From Azospirillum soli (GTDB lineage: Bacteria; Pseudomonadota; Alphaproteobacteria; Azospirillales; Azospirillaceae), in contig NZ_JAGINQ010000005.1 of the NCBI RefSeq assembly GCF_017876165.1, positions 62,001 to 126,000 of the forward strand: a stretch of 64,000 bases of DNA, given 5' to 3'. Below, piece after piece: positions 1-9,087 of this stretch; the stretch's first letter is position 1; each line of letters opens with the position of its first letter. The notes under the pieces were generated by a model, which saw only the letters and a program-made list of their open reading frames with translations, had not been told where the DNA came from and did not search any database. Position numbers and translations under genes: made by a program.

Positions 1-278
1 CTGGCCTGGGCGTGGGCGTCGGCGCGCTCCTCCTCCGTCTGGCTTGCGGGCGGCACCACGTCGCCGGGGAAGGGGGCGTACCAGTCGATCCGGTCGCCCT
101 GCTCGTTGATTTTGGGCACGGCGAGGAAGTCGGCGGTGTCGCCACCCAGCCGCACCTGAACCGCGCGCCGCAGCTGGGCGGCCGAGCGGAAGGCCGGGTC
201 GCCGTGCGCCCCTTTCGCCTGATAGGCGCTCAACGGTTCCGAGCGCAGCCATGCTCCCATCGACATCGACGACCTCAT
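1..278 (-). CDS. SrfA-like protein, N-terminal part (cut by window edge)
   Basis: Only the first 92 or so codons are inside the window. The ATG at 278-276 overlaps the stop of the upstream VWA gene as ATGA and is preceded by a GGGGG-type RBS, so the two are translationally coupled. The visible protein runs through LRSEPLSAYQAKG and NEQGDRIDWYAPFPGDVVPP. From memory this resembles the N-terminus of SrfA family proteins of enterobacterial srfABC loci, whose function is poorly known. The coupling to a VWA protein fits such a locus, but srfB and srfC would lie outside the window. The family call is recall, not a search. Confidence 0.5.
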   Translation of the reverse strand, partial: MRSSMSMGAWLRSEPLSAYQAKGAHGDPAFRSAAQLRRAVQVRLGGDTADFLAVPKINEQGDRIDWYAPFPGDVVPPASQTEEERADAHAQA

Positions 279-2062
279 TGCCCCCGGCATTCGGCCGGGA
301 TGGGGGATTGGCCCGTGGCCTTCTGCACGGCCGGCATCAGGCCGCCGACATCCTGGGCGTTGAAGACCCGCCCGCCGGTCTCCCGCGCCAGACAGGACGC
401 GGAATCGCCGTTGGTGACTTGGACGACGTTGATGACCAGCCCCGGCTTCTGCGCCTTCAGCCGGCGGGCGGCGGCGCAGGGGTCGGCGCCGCAGGAATCG
501 TGCCCGTCCGACAGGACCACGATGACCGCCGGCTTCTTGGGATCGGAGCCGTCCATCATGGTCGCGGCGCGTTCGATGCCGCGCGCCAGCGGCGTGCCCT
601 GCTGCGGCTGGATGCCGTCCACGATGCCGTGCAGCCGGGGCCGCTCGCCCTTCTTGAAGAAGCTGAAATTGTCCGTGCTCTTGCAGTTGCCAAAGACGAT
701 CAGGCCGGCGTCCACATCGCCCGGCAGCTTGTCCACGGCGGCCTTCGTCGCCCGCTTGGCATGGTCGATGCGGCGGTCGCCGGCACGGTTGGCGTTGATC
801 GCGCCGGCCCGCGCCAGGGCCGCCGGATCGCCGCGCCGGACGCCAGCGATCATCGCCGCCTCCTCGGCGTCGGACATGCCAAAGGGAAAGGCCATGCTGC
901 CGGATGCATCCAGGGCGAACACCACTTCCGGGGCCTCCCACGGCTGGCGCGGCGACGGGCAGGTTGCGGCCTGCTGTGGCTGTGCCTTCGGCTTGGATTG
1001 TGCCGGAGCGGGCAGCGCTTCCGGCGCGACGGCGGGTGCCGGGGCAGGTGCCGGTGAAGGAGTTGGCGGCGGCGTGGGCTTGCTTTTCGGCAGCGGAGGC
1101 TCGGCCGGAGCGGCGGGCGGTGCTTCCACCGCTGCGACCGGCGGCAGGGCCGGTGCCGGCGTCGGCTTCGGATCCGGCGCGGCGATGACCGGCGGTGTGG
1201 ACGGTGGCGCGGATGGCGGCTGAAGGGGAAGCGGCAGCGCCGCCGCGCCCGGCTCCGGCGCGCGGCAGGACTTGCGCGCGTCCTGCAAGCGGGCCTCCAG
1301 CGCGTCAAGTTCGGCCTGAAGCGTCGCGGACCGGTCGTCCTCCAGCCGCAGGCGGGCTTGCAGGTCGCCGCCGATGAGCAGCGGGACCGGCCACCAGCGC
1401 AGCCAGAAGGCGAGGCCGGCGAAGAGCAACAAGAGCAGCAGGACGGTCAAGCCGGCAATCATTCCAGCCCGCCAGCCGGGCACGGCCAAGACCGGTGTGG
1501 GGTTCGGTGTGGGGGGCGGGGTTGCCGGCGTTGGACTGGGGGCAGGCGAGGCGGTGTTTTGAGGGGCGCTGACCGGGGGCGGTGCGGCTCCCGTAGCCAC
1601 CGGCGCGGCGGTCGCCGTCGCGGAAACCAGAAGAGCCGCTCCGGCGGTGGCGTGTCCCCAGAAGATGACGCACGGCTGCCCGGCCACCGAATAGACGCAG
1701 CTGTCGTCGGGGAACTGCGTGGCCAGCCGGATCAGTTCGGCCAGTTCCGGATTGCCGGCGCGCGCTCGCTCGGCGATGGAGCGGACGTGTTCCAGCCGCT
1801 CCTTCAGGACCGCCAGCAGCTTGGCGCGCTCATGGGCCGGCACCGCGTGCAGCGGCGTGGGGTTGCCCAGGCCTTCGCCCCACCAGTCGATGGTGTCCAC
1901 ACTCTGACGCGGTTCGGCCAGCAGCATGCCCCAGGCGGACGGAAGCTCGCCGCGCAGCCGCTTCAGGATGAGGGTGGCCGAATCGATGACGGGCTCGCCG
2001 TTCCGGACCAGCGCCGTGTAAAGCGTGCGCGGGGTGCGAGCGATGCGGATGCGGTGCATCAT
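275..2062 (-). CDS. von Willebrand factor A domain membrane protein
   Basis: This 595-residue protein has an unrecognised N-terminal region of about 140 residues, then a Pro/Ala-rich stretch. A single strong membrane segment lies near residues 200-222 (LTVLLLLLLFAGLAFWL). A long Pro-rich linker follows, then a C-terminal VWA domain. The MIDAS motif DASGS starts near residue 385, with further conserved elements QGTPLARG and VVLSDGHD. Four or more cysteines in the VWA domain (KSC, GNC, DSCGADPC, ASC) suggest disulfides, so the domain probably lies outside the cytoplasm. VWA domains bind protein partners through a metal ion; the partner here is unknown. It is coupled to the SrfA-like gene by an ATGA overlap. 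Confidence 0.8.
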   Translation of the reverse strand: MMHRIRIARTPRTLYTALVRNGEPVIDSATLILKRLRGELPSAWGMLLAEPRQSVDTIDWWGEGLGNPTPLHAVPAHERAKLLAVLKERLEHVRSIAERARAGNPELAELIRLATQFPDDSCVYSVAGQPCVIFWGHATAGAALLVSATATAAPVATGAAPPPVSAPQNTASPAPSPTPATPPPTPNPTPVLAVPGWRAGMIAGLTVLLLLLLFAGLAFWLRWWPVPLLIGGDLQARLRLEDDRSATLQAELDALEARLQDARKSCRAPEPGAAALPLPLQPPSAPPSTPPVIAAPDPKPTPAPALPPVAAVEAPPAAPAEPPLPKSKPTPPPTPSPAPAPAPAVAPEALPAPAQSKPKAQPQQAATCPSPRQPWEAPEVVFALDASGSMAFPFGMSDAEEAAMIAGVRRGDPAALARAGAINANRAGDRRIDHAKRATKAAVDKLPGDVDAGLIVFGNCKSTDNFSFFKKGERPRLHGIVDGIQPQQGTPLARGIERAATMMDGSDPKKPAVIVVLSDGHDSCGADPCAAARRLKAQKPGLVINVVQVTNGDSASCLARETGGRVFNAQDVGGLMPAVQKATGQSPIPAECRGQ

Positions 2063-2306
2063 GGCCGCTCAGCCTCGTGCCAGAGTCTCGGTTCGGTCAC
2101 GGGCATCGGCTGGGCCATCGAACACAAGTTATTGTTCTTCCTCGAACGGAAGTCGGGGTGTCCGTTCCTGCAAAGGGTGTCGGGTGACGGTCGTTCTGTC
2201 AACTACGACGCACATGTCAAGAGTGGTTTTAAACGTATTGTGGCCTTCGGCCGGACGGTTCGCGGGTATGGCGAACGGACGCCGCTTGGCCGACAGCATG
2301 GATCGG

Positions 2307-3044
2307 TCAGGTCTGCGGGTGCTTCGACCGTTCCACCCACATGCACCAGCCTCTCAGGGCCAGATTGGTGGAATTCTGGTCGGGCCGCTTATAGGGCGAG
2401 AAATATTGGTCGTTGATCTGCGCCTGGGCGCCGGCCCAGACAGCGTTCCAGTCGATGACGCCGCTGTTCAGCAACCGTTCCTCGATGATCCGCAACAAGG
2501 TCTGGTTGATGCTCGACATGCCGATGTTCTGGGTCGCCAGCACCTGCGCGTCTGGTGCCTGCTCCAGCGTGGCGGCAAGCCGCACTTGACCGCCGCAGGA
2601 GCCCCAGAAGACCAGCGCCGTCGCCGAGGCGATCTCGGACATCGTCCTGTCTTCGTGGTAGCTGTGCCCACGATGGATGACGATGGAGGGTGACGCCTGC
2701 TGTCGGACCATCCAGTCGCGCAGCGCGGCACGCCCTTGCCCGCCCACTCCCGGGGCGTTGGCGACGATGATGATCTTGCGGCTGCTCCGCTCCGGACTGG
2801 TGAGGGTGATGAAGCCGCGGTGGTTCTGGATCGCCCAGCCGATGGCACGGCGCTGCTTCACGAAGGCGCGGTACGAGGCATGGCCGTCGCGGTCGTCGTA
2901 GAAGGTCATCCGCTGCCAGTCGATGCCCCCCTGGAACAGCCGGTCATCCGGCGGGGGCTCCTGAACGAAGAAAAGGTCGGCGGTTGTCCTGGCCGGCTTT
3001 CGGCCATGCCATCGAAGGTCGGGATCAACGGCATCGTCCGGCAT
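2307..3044 (-). CDS. Uncharacterised protein with caspase-like His/Cys motifs
   Basis: This 245-residue protein has no signal peptide or membrane segment. The centre carries IVIHRGHSYH followed about 20 residues later by LVFWGSCGG. A histidine at the end of one strand and a cysteine in a GSCGG turn at the end of the next is the arrangement of clan CD cysteine peptidases (caspase, gingipain, separase, CHAT). I recall similar GHSYH/GSCGG proteins annotated as hypothetical in Bacteroidetes. Function is unknown; a peptidase role is an inference from motif spacing only. It lies 245 bases upstream of the VWA gene on the same strand and may belong with it. Confidence 0.55.
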   Translation of the reverse strand: MPDDAVDPDLRWHGRKPARTTADLFFVQEPPPDDRLFQGGIDWQRMTFYDDRDGHASYRAFVKQRRAIGWAIQNHRGFITLTSPERSSRKIIIVANAPGVGGQGRAALRDWMVRQQASPSIVIHRGHSYHEDRTMSEIASATALVFWGSCGGQVRLAATLEQAPDAQVLATQNIGMSSINQTLLRIIEERLLNSGVIDWNAVWAGAQAQINDQYFSPYKRPDQNSTNLALRGWCMWVERSKHPQT

Positions 3045-3236
3045 TCTTTCGTGCTCAAAGGGCGCAAGGACGCCTGAACGCGCGGGAGCGGTAGTTTACC
3101 GTATCATACCCGCGGGATGCTGGCGCACCCTTCCGACAGCTTTCACCCTTGTTCAAATCCAGGAGTTCGAATCCAAGAACAACACGCGCGCAAAAGCCCG
3201 AAACAGGCGCGCGGAACGGGGAAGGAGCACGGAGCC

Positions 3237-5186
3237 GTGACCAGCAGAACCCCCCTTCTCGACACCGTTCCCACCCCCGCCGAGCTTCGCGCCCTCAAGG
3301 CCGGACAGTTGCGCCAGCTGGCCGACGAACTGCGCGTGGAGACCATCGACGCGGTGTCCGTCACCGGCGGCCATCTCGGCGCCGGCCTCGGCGTGGTCGA
3401 ACTGACCGTCGCCCTGCATTACGTCTTCGACACGCCGTCCGACCGGCTGATCTGGGACGTCGGGCACCAGTGCTACCCGCACAAGATCCTGACCGGGCGG
3501 CGCGACCGCATCCGCACCCTGCGCATGGGCGGCGGCCTCAGCGGCTTCACCAAGAGGACAGAGAGCGCGTACGACCCCTTCGGGGCGGCGCACAGCTCGA
3601 CGGCCATGTCCGCCGGGCTTGGCATGGCGGTGGCGCGCGACCGGCTGGGCCGCAGGAACCATGTGGTCTGCGTAGTCGGCGACGGCGCGATGAGCGCCGG
3701 CATGGCCTATGAGGCGATGAACAACATCGGTTCCGGCCAGAGCCGGGTGATCGTGATCCTGAACGACAACGACATGTCCATCGCCCCACCCGTGGGGGCG
3801 CTCAGCGCCTACCTGTCGCGCCTGATTTCCTCCAAGCCTTTCCTGACCCTGCGCCACATCGCCGAGGATTTGGCGGACCAACTGCCGCGCCCGTTGCGCA
3901 AGGCGGCGCGCCGGGCGGAGGAGTACGCGCGGGGCATGGTGACCGGCGGCACGCTGTTCGAGGAGCTGGGCTTCTACTACATCGGCCCCATCGACGGGCA
4001 CAACCTGGACCACCTGCTGCCGGTGTTGCAGAACGTGCGCGACGCCGAGGACGACAAGCCCGTCCTGATCCACGTCGTCACCAAGAAGGGCAAGGGCTAC
4101 GCCCCGGCCGAGGCCTCGGCCGACAAGCTGCACGCTGTCACCAAATTCGACGTCATCACCGGCGCCCAGGCCAAGCCCAAGTCCAACGCGCCGACCTACA
4201 CCCGCGTCTTCGCCAACGCCCTGATCGCCGAGGCCGAGGCCGACCGGCGCGTGCTGGCGGTCACCGCCGCCATGCCGTCGGGCACCGGCCTGGACCTGTT
4301 CGGCCAGCGCTTTCCCGACCGCTGCTTCGACGTCGGCATCGCCGAGCAGCACGCGGTGACCTTCGCGGCGGGGCTGGCCACCGAGGGCTTCAAGCCGTTC
4401 TGCGCCATCTACTCGACCTTCCTGCAACGCGCCTACGATCAGGTGGTGCACGACGTGGTGCTGCAACACCTGCCGGTGCGCTTCGCGCTCGACCGCGCCG
4501 GACTGGTCGGGGCGGACGGGGCGACGCACGCCGGGGCGTTCGATGTGGCCTATCTCGGCTGCCTGCCCGACATCGTGCTGATGGCGGCGGCCGACGAGGT
4601 CGAGCTGATGCACATGGTGGCGACCTCGGCGGCCATCGACGACCGCGCCTCGGCCTTGCGCTACCCGCGCGGCGAGGGCGTCGGGCTGGAGATGCCGGAG
4701 CGCGGCCTCATCCTGCCCATCGGCAAGGGCCGGGTGGTGCAGGAGGGCTCCAAGGTGGCGCTGCTCAGCTACGGGGCGCGGCTGGGCGAGGCGCGCAAGG
4801 CGGCGGCGGAGCTGGCCGCGCGCGGGCTGTCGACCACGGTGGCCGACGCGCGCTTCGCCAAGCCGCTGGACGAAGACCTCGTGCGCCAGCTGGCGCTGCA
4901 CCACGAGGTGCTGATCACCATCGAGGAGGGCTCGGTCGGCGGCTTCGGCAGCTTCGTGCTGCAGTTCCTCGCCACCTCCGGCCTGCTCGACGGCGGGCTG
5001 AAGATTCGCCCCATGGTCCTGCCGGACCGCTTCATCGATCAGGACTCGCCCGAGCGGCAGTATGAAGAGGCTGGGCTGTCCGCCCGCGCCATCGTGGCGA
5101 CGGCCATGGCTGCCCTGGGTATCCCAGCCGACCGTCTCTCGGTCGTGCGTGGGCCACGTCGCGATCATTCGGGAACGGGTGGGTGA
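3237..5186 (+). CDS. dxs: 1-deoxy-D-xylulose-5-phosphate synthase
   Basis: DXS condenses pyruvate and glyceraldehyde-3-phosphate, using thiamine diphosphate, in the first step of the MEP isoprenoid pathway. GTG at 3237 was chosen because it sits after a GGAG-type RBS and gives the usual N-terminus at 649 residues, slightly longer than the family norm of about 620-640. Visible signatures are the substrate-site GGHLGAGLG (His46), [13 protein letters not shown], the ThDP motif GDGAMSAG near 148 with NDND near 176, and the transketolase pyrimidine domain with [15 protein letters not shown]. The residues after about 620 are unlike the core and may be a species-specific tail. It stands alone, with no other isoprenoid gene nearby. 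Confidence 0.96.
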   Translation: MTSRTPLLDTVPTPAELRALKAGQLRQLADELRVETIDAVSVTGGHLGAGLGVVELTVALHYVFDTPSDRLIWDVGHQCYPHKILTGRRDRIRTLRMGGGLSGFTKRTESAYDPFGAAHSSTAMSAGLGMAVARDRLGRRNHVVCVVGDGAMSAGMAYEAMNNIGSGQSRVIVILNDNDMSIAPPVGALSAYLSRLISSKPFLTLRHIAEDLADQLPRPLRKAARRAEEYARGMVTGGTLFEELGFYYIGPIDGHNLDHLLPVLQNVRDAEDDKPVLIHVVTKKGKGYAPAEASADKLHAVTKFDVITGAQAKPKSNAPTYTRVFANALIAEAEADRRVLAVTAAMPSGTGLDLFGQRFPDRCFDVGIAEQHAVTFAAGLATEGFKPFCAIYSTFLQRAYDQVVHDVVLQHLPVRFALDRAGLVGADGATHAGAFDVAYLGCLPDIVLMAAADEVELMHMVATSAAIDDRASALRYPRGEGVGLEMPERGLILPIGKGRVVQEGSKVALLSYGARLGEARKAAAELAARGLSTTVADARFAKPLDEDLVRQLALHHEVLITIEEGSVGGFGSFVLQFLATSGLLDGGLKIRPMVLPDRFIDQDSPERQYEEAGLSARAIVATAMAALGIPADRLSVVRGPRRDHSGTGG

Positions 5187-5587
5187 TCCGCCCGTTCGCG
5201 GATTGTGCATCGTTGTGCAGATTGTGCAGTGGGGCGATTCTGCACAATGGGTGAAATCCCGGCTTTCTCTTTTCTGTTCAAGGTGTTGTTCGTGTTCGTT
5301 CGTATGCGTCCATTGTGCAGCGGTGGCGGGCGGGTTCGTTATTCGACGTTAGCCAGTGCAACATCGTGCAGCATTTCTTCGGTGTATGTTGCATTGGTTA
5401 ACGGGGGTCTTCTGCAACGGCTGTCGGGCCGCCCTTTGGTTGGCCGAGCCTACGATGGCGTGCCTTTCCGGTCGGTCAGGCCAAGCGCCGGCGTGGCCCG
5501 ACGGCGGGCGCGTTTCATACGGAGACAATTTGAGCGTTGACCGGCGCAGAGTAGCCGAATGCCCGGAACCAAGCAAGAACTTGGCCG
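5187..5587. other. Gene-free stretch with ATTGTGCA repeats
   Basis: No supportable gene between dxs and the next, leftward gene. The stretch holds a cluster of ATTGTGCA-like words (separate entry) and is otherwise unremarkable. No terminator with a T run was found after dxs. Confidence 0.6.
5202..5319. repeat. Clustered ATTGTGCA repeats (possible operator or iteron)
   Basis: ATTGTGCA or a one-base variant occurs at 5202-5209, 5212-5219 (GTTGTGCA), 5221-5228, inverted at 5241-5248 (TGCACAAT), and at 5312-5319. A further variant ATCGTGCA follows near 5363. The first three starts are 9-10 bases apart, close to one helical turn. Such phased arrays usually bind a protein. No cognate regulator can be named. 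Confidence 0.6.
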
Positions 5588-5998
5588 TCACCGGATCACC
5601 GTGCAGTCCTTCACGATCACCATGTCGGACGTCGGGTCGGGGCTCAGGTCAGCCGGCATCGACTCGTAGTTGGGGATCAGCAGGCAGCCGTGGTCCTGGA
5701 GCAAGACGCCCTTGACCTGGAAGCGAATGGTTTTCGGATTGCTTCCGAACGTGATTTCGAATTCGTCGCCGATGGCGACGCGGGCCGGAATGTCGATGTC
5801 CCCGTATTCCCGGCAGCTGTGCACGATCATCCAGTCGCGGCACAGCTTCAAAATGCCGGTTCCGGTCGTGGATACGATGGCGGAGGGAGCCACCCAGCGC
5901 TGCGTGGCCCCTGCCCCCGTGGCCGCTGCCTCGGTGGCAATGGCGGGAATCGAAACGCCCAAGGATCCCCCGAGCAAGACGGCTATCGCGATCCACAT
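5588..5998 (-). CDS. Small exported protein of unknown function
   Basis: This 136-residue protein begins with a hydrophobic stretch (IAIAVLLGGSLGVSIPAIA) that reads as a Sec signal peptide, cleaved perhaps after IATEA. The mature part has four cysteines (KLCRD, VHSCRE, DHGCLL, VKDCTV), consistent with two disulfides in the periplasm. No family recognised. The RBS is weak (ACGGG close to the ATG), so the exact start is uncertain. Confidence 0.6.
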   Translation of the reverse strand: MWIAIAVLLGGSLGVSIPAIATEAAATGAGATQRWVAPSAIVSTTGTGILKLCRDWMIVHSCREYGDIDIPARVAIGDEFEITFGSNPKTIRFQVKGVLLQDHGCLLIPNYESMPADLSPDPTSDMVIVKDCTVIR

Positions 5999-6154
5999 CC
6001 CGTGTCATCGGCAGCGGCTCAATCCCCAGCTACAATACTGTAAATGGATCACCGCTTATCCCTCTCCCTTGGGGGAGGCGCCAGCGCGTCGGGGGTGGCG
6101 GGGATATCCTTATTCCCCGTGTCATACTGCGCTGCAAAAAGCCATGCTGGGGGT

Positions 6155-6370
6155 ATGGCGAATCGTTATGAAATAAGGCCCGACTACGAGGGCTCCGGCT
6201 GGACGGTGTTCGATACCGGCACCGGACATCCGGTCATTTTCGAAGGCATGCAACAGGTCGGTCTGCTCCGCGTCGAGGCGGAGAACGTGGCTGAATTGCT
6301 GGAGCATCTCGGCCGCCTCAAGAAGCGGCGGGCTCTCCGTTTCTTCGATCCCGCGCCCAGCCTCGGCTAA
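6155..6370 (+). CDS. Small hypothetical protein
   Basis: This 71-residue protein starts at the ATG after a GGGGG RBS; the longer upstream frame has no RBS and crosses a low-complexity stretch. The sequence begins MANRYEIRPDYEGSGWTVFD and ends in a Lys/Arg-rich helix (LGRLKKRRALRFF). No family recognised; it looks like a small cytoplasmic protein. Confidence 0.55.
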   Translation: MANRYEIRPDYEGSGWTVFDTGTGHPVIFEGMQQVGLLRVEAENVAELLEHLGRLKKRRALRFFDPAPSLG

Positions 6371-6410
6371 GAGGCTGTTGCCGCTGCGCCTTCGATGAGC
6401 AGCGCATCCG

Positions 6411-6602
6411 CTACTTTGATGGATCCTCAGGCTTGCTTTTTCTCTCGTTTGCGGACCGCGACACCTTGCTGGCGGCACGAAGACGCCTCGATTCATCAAC
6501 GACGGCGCGCGCCTGCTCCATGACCTCCCGATGGCGGCGCAACAGCTCTTCAAGATCCTTTTGCGACATGACGGCTTGTTCTCGCGCTAACGATGGGCGC
6601 AT
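6411..6602 (-). CDS. Possible small charged helical protein
   Basis: A 63-codon frame, or 52 codons from the internal Met in MSQKDLEELLRRHREV. It is highly charged and predicted helical, possibly a short coiled coil. Neither start has a convincing RBS. Kept as a low-confidence gene because the composition is protein-like and no other gene covers it. Confidence 0.35.
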   Translation of the reverse strand: MRPSLAREQAVMSQKDLEELLRRHREVMEQARAVVDESRRLRAASKVSRSANERKSKPEDPSK

Positions 6603-6797
6603 TCAGCAATGCACCGGTTGCGGTGCTTCTGACTGTCCGTTTCCGTACAAAAAGGATCAGACACCTGTTGCCGGTTTCACCGGTGCGTTGCGCCTCGCCC
6701 TCGTCCCGTTCTGCGCAGCTGGCGGACATGCAAACGGATGGCGCCCGGCTGTTGGCTCCATCGGACGTCTTGCGCGGCGAATGCGGAGAGCAGCGCC

Positions 6798-7514
6798 ATG
6801 GAAAGCAGAAACTACATCCTGAGAAGTCTATCGCCTGCCGAGGAGGCGTTGCTTCGTCCCCACCTGACGCCCGTCCCGTTGCCGCACAAAATGACGTTCT
6901 TCCGGGCGGATGAGCCCATCACGCAGGCGTGGTTCATTGAGCAGGGCTGCGCCTCCCTGATCACCGTCCTGCCGGATGGCGGCGCGGTGGAGGTGGGTAC
7001 CATCGGGAACGAAGGGCTGGTTGGAACATCGGTCCTGTTGGAGAGCGATCGGATGCCTCAGCAGTGCGACATGGAGGTCCCCGGCAATGGCTGGCGGATA
7101 TCGGCCCAGGCGCTCACGGCCGCGCTGCGCCAAGGCGATACGCTGCGGGCCAAGCTGTTGCGCTTTGCCCAGGCGCACTTCAATCAGGTCGCTCAATCGG
7201 TCGCATGCAACCGTCTGCACGGCATCGAGGAGCGGTGCGCCCGTTGGCTGCTGATGACCCGGGACCGCACGGGCGACGACTTCCCGCTCACCCATGAGTA
7301 TCTTGCCATCATGCTTGGTGTTCGGCGGGCCGGAGTCACCGTGACCCTGAACGATTTGCAGAACGCGGGTATGATCCGCCACACGCGCGGGCACATCACG
7401 ATCACGGACCCGGTTGGGTTGGAGGAGGTCGCTTGCGATTGCTACCGGATTGTCCGTGATGAATTCCGGCGCTTGCTTCCGCAAGGGGATGCCTACCCGA
7501 GCGCGCCGCCATAA
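6798..7514 (+). CDS. Crp/Fnr-family transcriptional regulator
   Basis: This 238-residue protein starts at the ATG after GGAGAG. Residues about 20-130 form a cyclic-nucleotide-binding-like beta barrel (FFRADEPITQAWFIEQG, EVGTIGNEGLVGTSVLL). A C-terminal winged helix follows (LTHEYLAIMLGVRRAGVTVT). No cysteine cluster of the Fnr type is seen, so the signal is unlikely to be oxygen through an iron-sulfur cluster. The LGVRR-GV recognition helix is typical of a large alphaproteobacterial subgroup of unknown ligand. It stands alone; targets cannot be deduced. Confidence 0.88.
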   Translation: MESRNYILRSLSPAEEALLRPHLTPVPLPHKMTFFRADEPITQAWFIEQGCASLITVLPDGGAVEVGTIGNEGLVGTSVLLESDRMPQQCDMEVPGNGWRISAQALTAALRQGDTLRAKLLRFAQAHFNQVAQSVACNRLHGIEERCARWLLMTRDRTGDDFPLTHEYLAIMLGVRRAGVTVTLNDLQNAGMIRHTRGHITITDPVGLEEVACDCYRIVRDEFRRLLPQGDAYPSAPP

Positions 7515-7586
7515 CGGGTGTTGCCGGATCAGGGGCGGCCCACCCGCGCTTGATGGGTCTTCAGCGACACCGACGCGGCAGGTCAC

Positions 7587-8489
7587 TTAAGGAAGCGCGC
7601 CCAGGGGTGCGCTCACCTTGCGCAGCCACAGGCTGGATTCGATGGCGCCGTCCGGCAGGGGCAGTTGTCCGGCGACGCTGCCGGCCACCTCGGCGGCCAT
7701 GCGCGTCGCGGCGTAGTGGCTGGCGAACAGCGGCGTGAAGGCGCCGCCCGACAGCAAGGCCGCGACCGCCAGCTGCTCGTTGTAGCCGCGCCAGCGCCAA
7801 GCGGGCGGGTAGGGATCGGGCAGCAGGATATCGTGGATGTGGACCAGAACCCCGGCCCGGAGCGCCGGAAGGACGCGGTTGAACAGGTGGTCGGCATCGC
7901 TGCCGGGCACGAGGATATGGCTGCCGTCGATGAACAGCATGTCGCCAGCGTCCAGGGCCGCAAAGGGGGCGCTGTCCACCCGCTGGACCAGGGCGTGCAT
8001 CAGGGTAACGGGCAGGTCGCCGATGTCGGCGCGCGGCTGCGGATCGATCACCGTGTGGGTGCAGGCGGTGCCGCCGTCGCGCACGGCGCGCGCCAGGAAG
8101 CGCGTGGAGTGGCCGCAGCCGATCTCGACGATGCGCCGGGGCCGATGCCGACGGACCAGCGCGTAGGCGGCTGCGGCGTCCAGCCGGGGAAACCAGTCCT
8201 GCCGCCACCGGGGCTGCGGCGGCGGCTCGCGCCCGATGGCCAGCAGGGCGTCGGCGTGGACGTCCATGTCGGCGAGCACCGCCGCGAAATCCGCCCGGTG
8301 GCGGTCGAACAGCGCCTCGCACGGGGCGTAGGGTGGGGCCGGGTCCGCGTCGGGCAGGGATTCGGCGTAACGGTGCGGAATGAAGAAGCCGCGCCGCCGC
8401 AGGCCAAGCACGGTGAGCAGCCCGAAACCCAGATAGCGGAAAGGGATCGTCGCGGCGCGTTTCGCGGCCATGCTCATCGATCTGGTCAC
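7587..8489 (-). CDS. SAM-dependent methyltransferase, class I (Methyltransf_24-like)
   Basis: A 300-residue protein. A hydrophobic N-terminal segment (RYLGFGLLTVLGL) is followed by a region of unknown role. The SAM-binding motif RIVEIGCGHSTRFLA lies near residue 120, then MLFIDGSH and GVLVHIHDILLPDPYP. This FIDGSH/HIHD pattern is that of Methyltransf_24 O-methyltransferases, where the acidic and His residues may bind metal. Substrate unknown. The GTG start at 8489 is used, but ATG codons at 8477 and 8471 are alternatives because no start has a strong RBS. It is convergent with the Crp/Fnr gene. Confidence 0.75.
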   Translation of the reverse strand: MTRSMSMAAKRAATIPFRYLGFGLLTVLGLRRRGFFIPHRYAESLPDADPAPPYAPCEALFDRHRADFAAVLADMDVHADALLAIGREPPPQPRWRQDWFPRLDAAAAYALVRRHRPRRIVEIGCGHSTRFLARAVRDGGTACTHTVIDPQPRADIGDLPVTLMHALVQRVDSAPFAALDAGDMLFIDGSHILVPGSDADHLFNRVLPALRAGVLVHIHDILLPDPYPPAWRWRGYNEQLAVAALLSGGAFTPLFASHYAATRMAAEVAGSVAGQLPLPDGAIESSLWLRKVSAPLGALP

Positions 8490-8817
8490 CCCGGAACCGG
8501 TGATGAAGCTGAACTACGCGGGACGAGGCCGGACATCAAGGATGCGGGCGAGTGTCCGCCTGCGCCTTTTGGGGTAGCCCTAATTCAAGACTCATTCCTT
8601 TGCGGAGGAAATTGCTACGATTGCTTTTGCCGCTTTCGAAAGCATAGGGGCGGCTCTTCCGGATATGGCGCGGGAGAGATGATCTGAATCAAGACATAGA
8701 ACGTTCGCTTGCGAGACCCTCGTCTTGGATCAATGCGGGCTAATCACAACATGTCTGCTCGCAAGACCAGCCGAGGCGAGAAGGCTGAAGGTATAAAATC
8801 TTACGGGAGGATCCTCA
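8490..8817. other. Divergent intergenic region
   Basis: A 328-base region between the leftward methyltransferase and the rightward small gene. It should hold both promoters, but I found no convincing conserved element in it. Confidence 0.5.
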
Positions 8818-9081
8818 ATGAACGTCGAACTCATCGCACGTCCCGTTGTAACGGAAGGTTCCGTGACGCTCCTGGCCGAGGCGCTGAGGAAAGCGGCCGA
8901 CCATGACGGCACCGACGGCGTTATCCTGGCCGCCTATCTGCGGCATCTCTACAATGGTCCGGACCCCGAACTGGCCCATGAAATCGGCCGGCGGAACCTG
9001 TCGGCGCTGAACACGGCGCTGCGTTCGCGCAAGCTGCCGCCGGTCTGTTACGACGAGCACTGCTTCCGCTTTCTGACCTGA
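8818..9081 (+). CDS. Small conserved-looking hypothetical protein
   Basis: An 87-residue protein with a strong RBS (GGGAGGA) eight bases before the ATG. It is predicted mostly helical with a C-terminal Cys (VCYDEHCFRF). No family recognised. It is convergent with the alcohol dehydrogenase gene, ending six bases from that gene's stop. Confidence 0.6.
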   Translation: MNVELIARPVVTEGSVTLLAEALRKAADHDGTDGVILAAYLRHLYNGPDPELAHEIGRRNLSALNTALRSRKLPPVCYDEHCFRFLT

Positions 9082-9087
9082 AGGCGC

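Noticed and set aside
3153..5210. Long minus-strand frame (685 codons) opposite dxs
   Set aside because: Antisense shadow in high-GC DNA: His/Gly/Gln/Val-rich composition without domains, while the plus strand encodes clear DXS.
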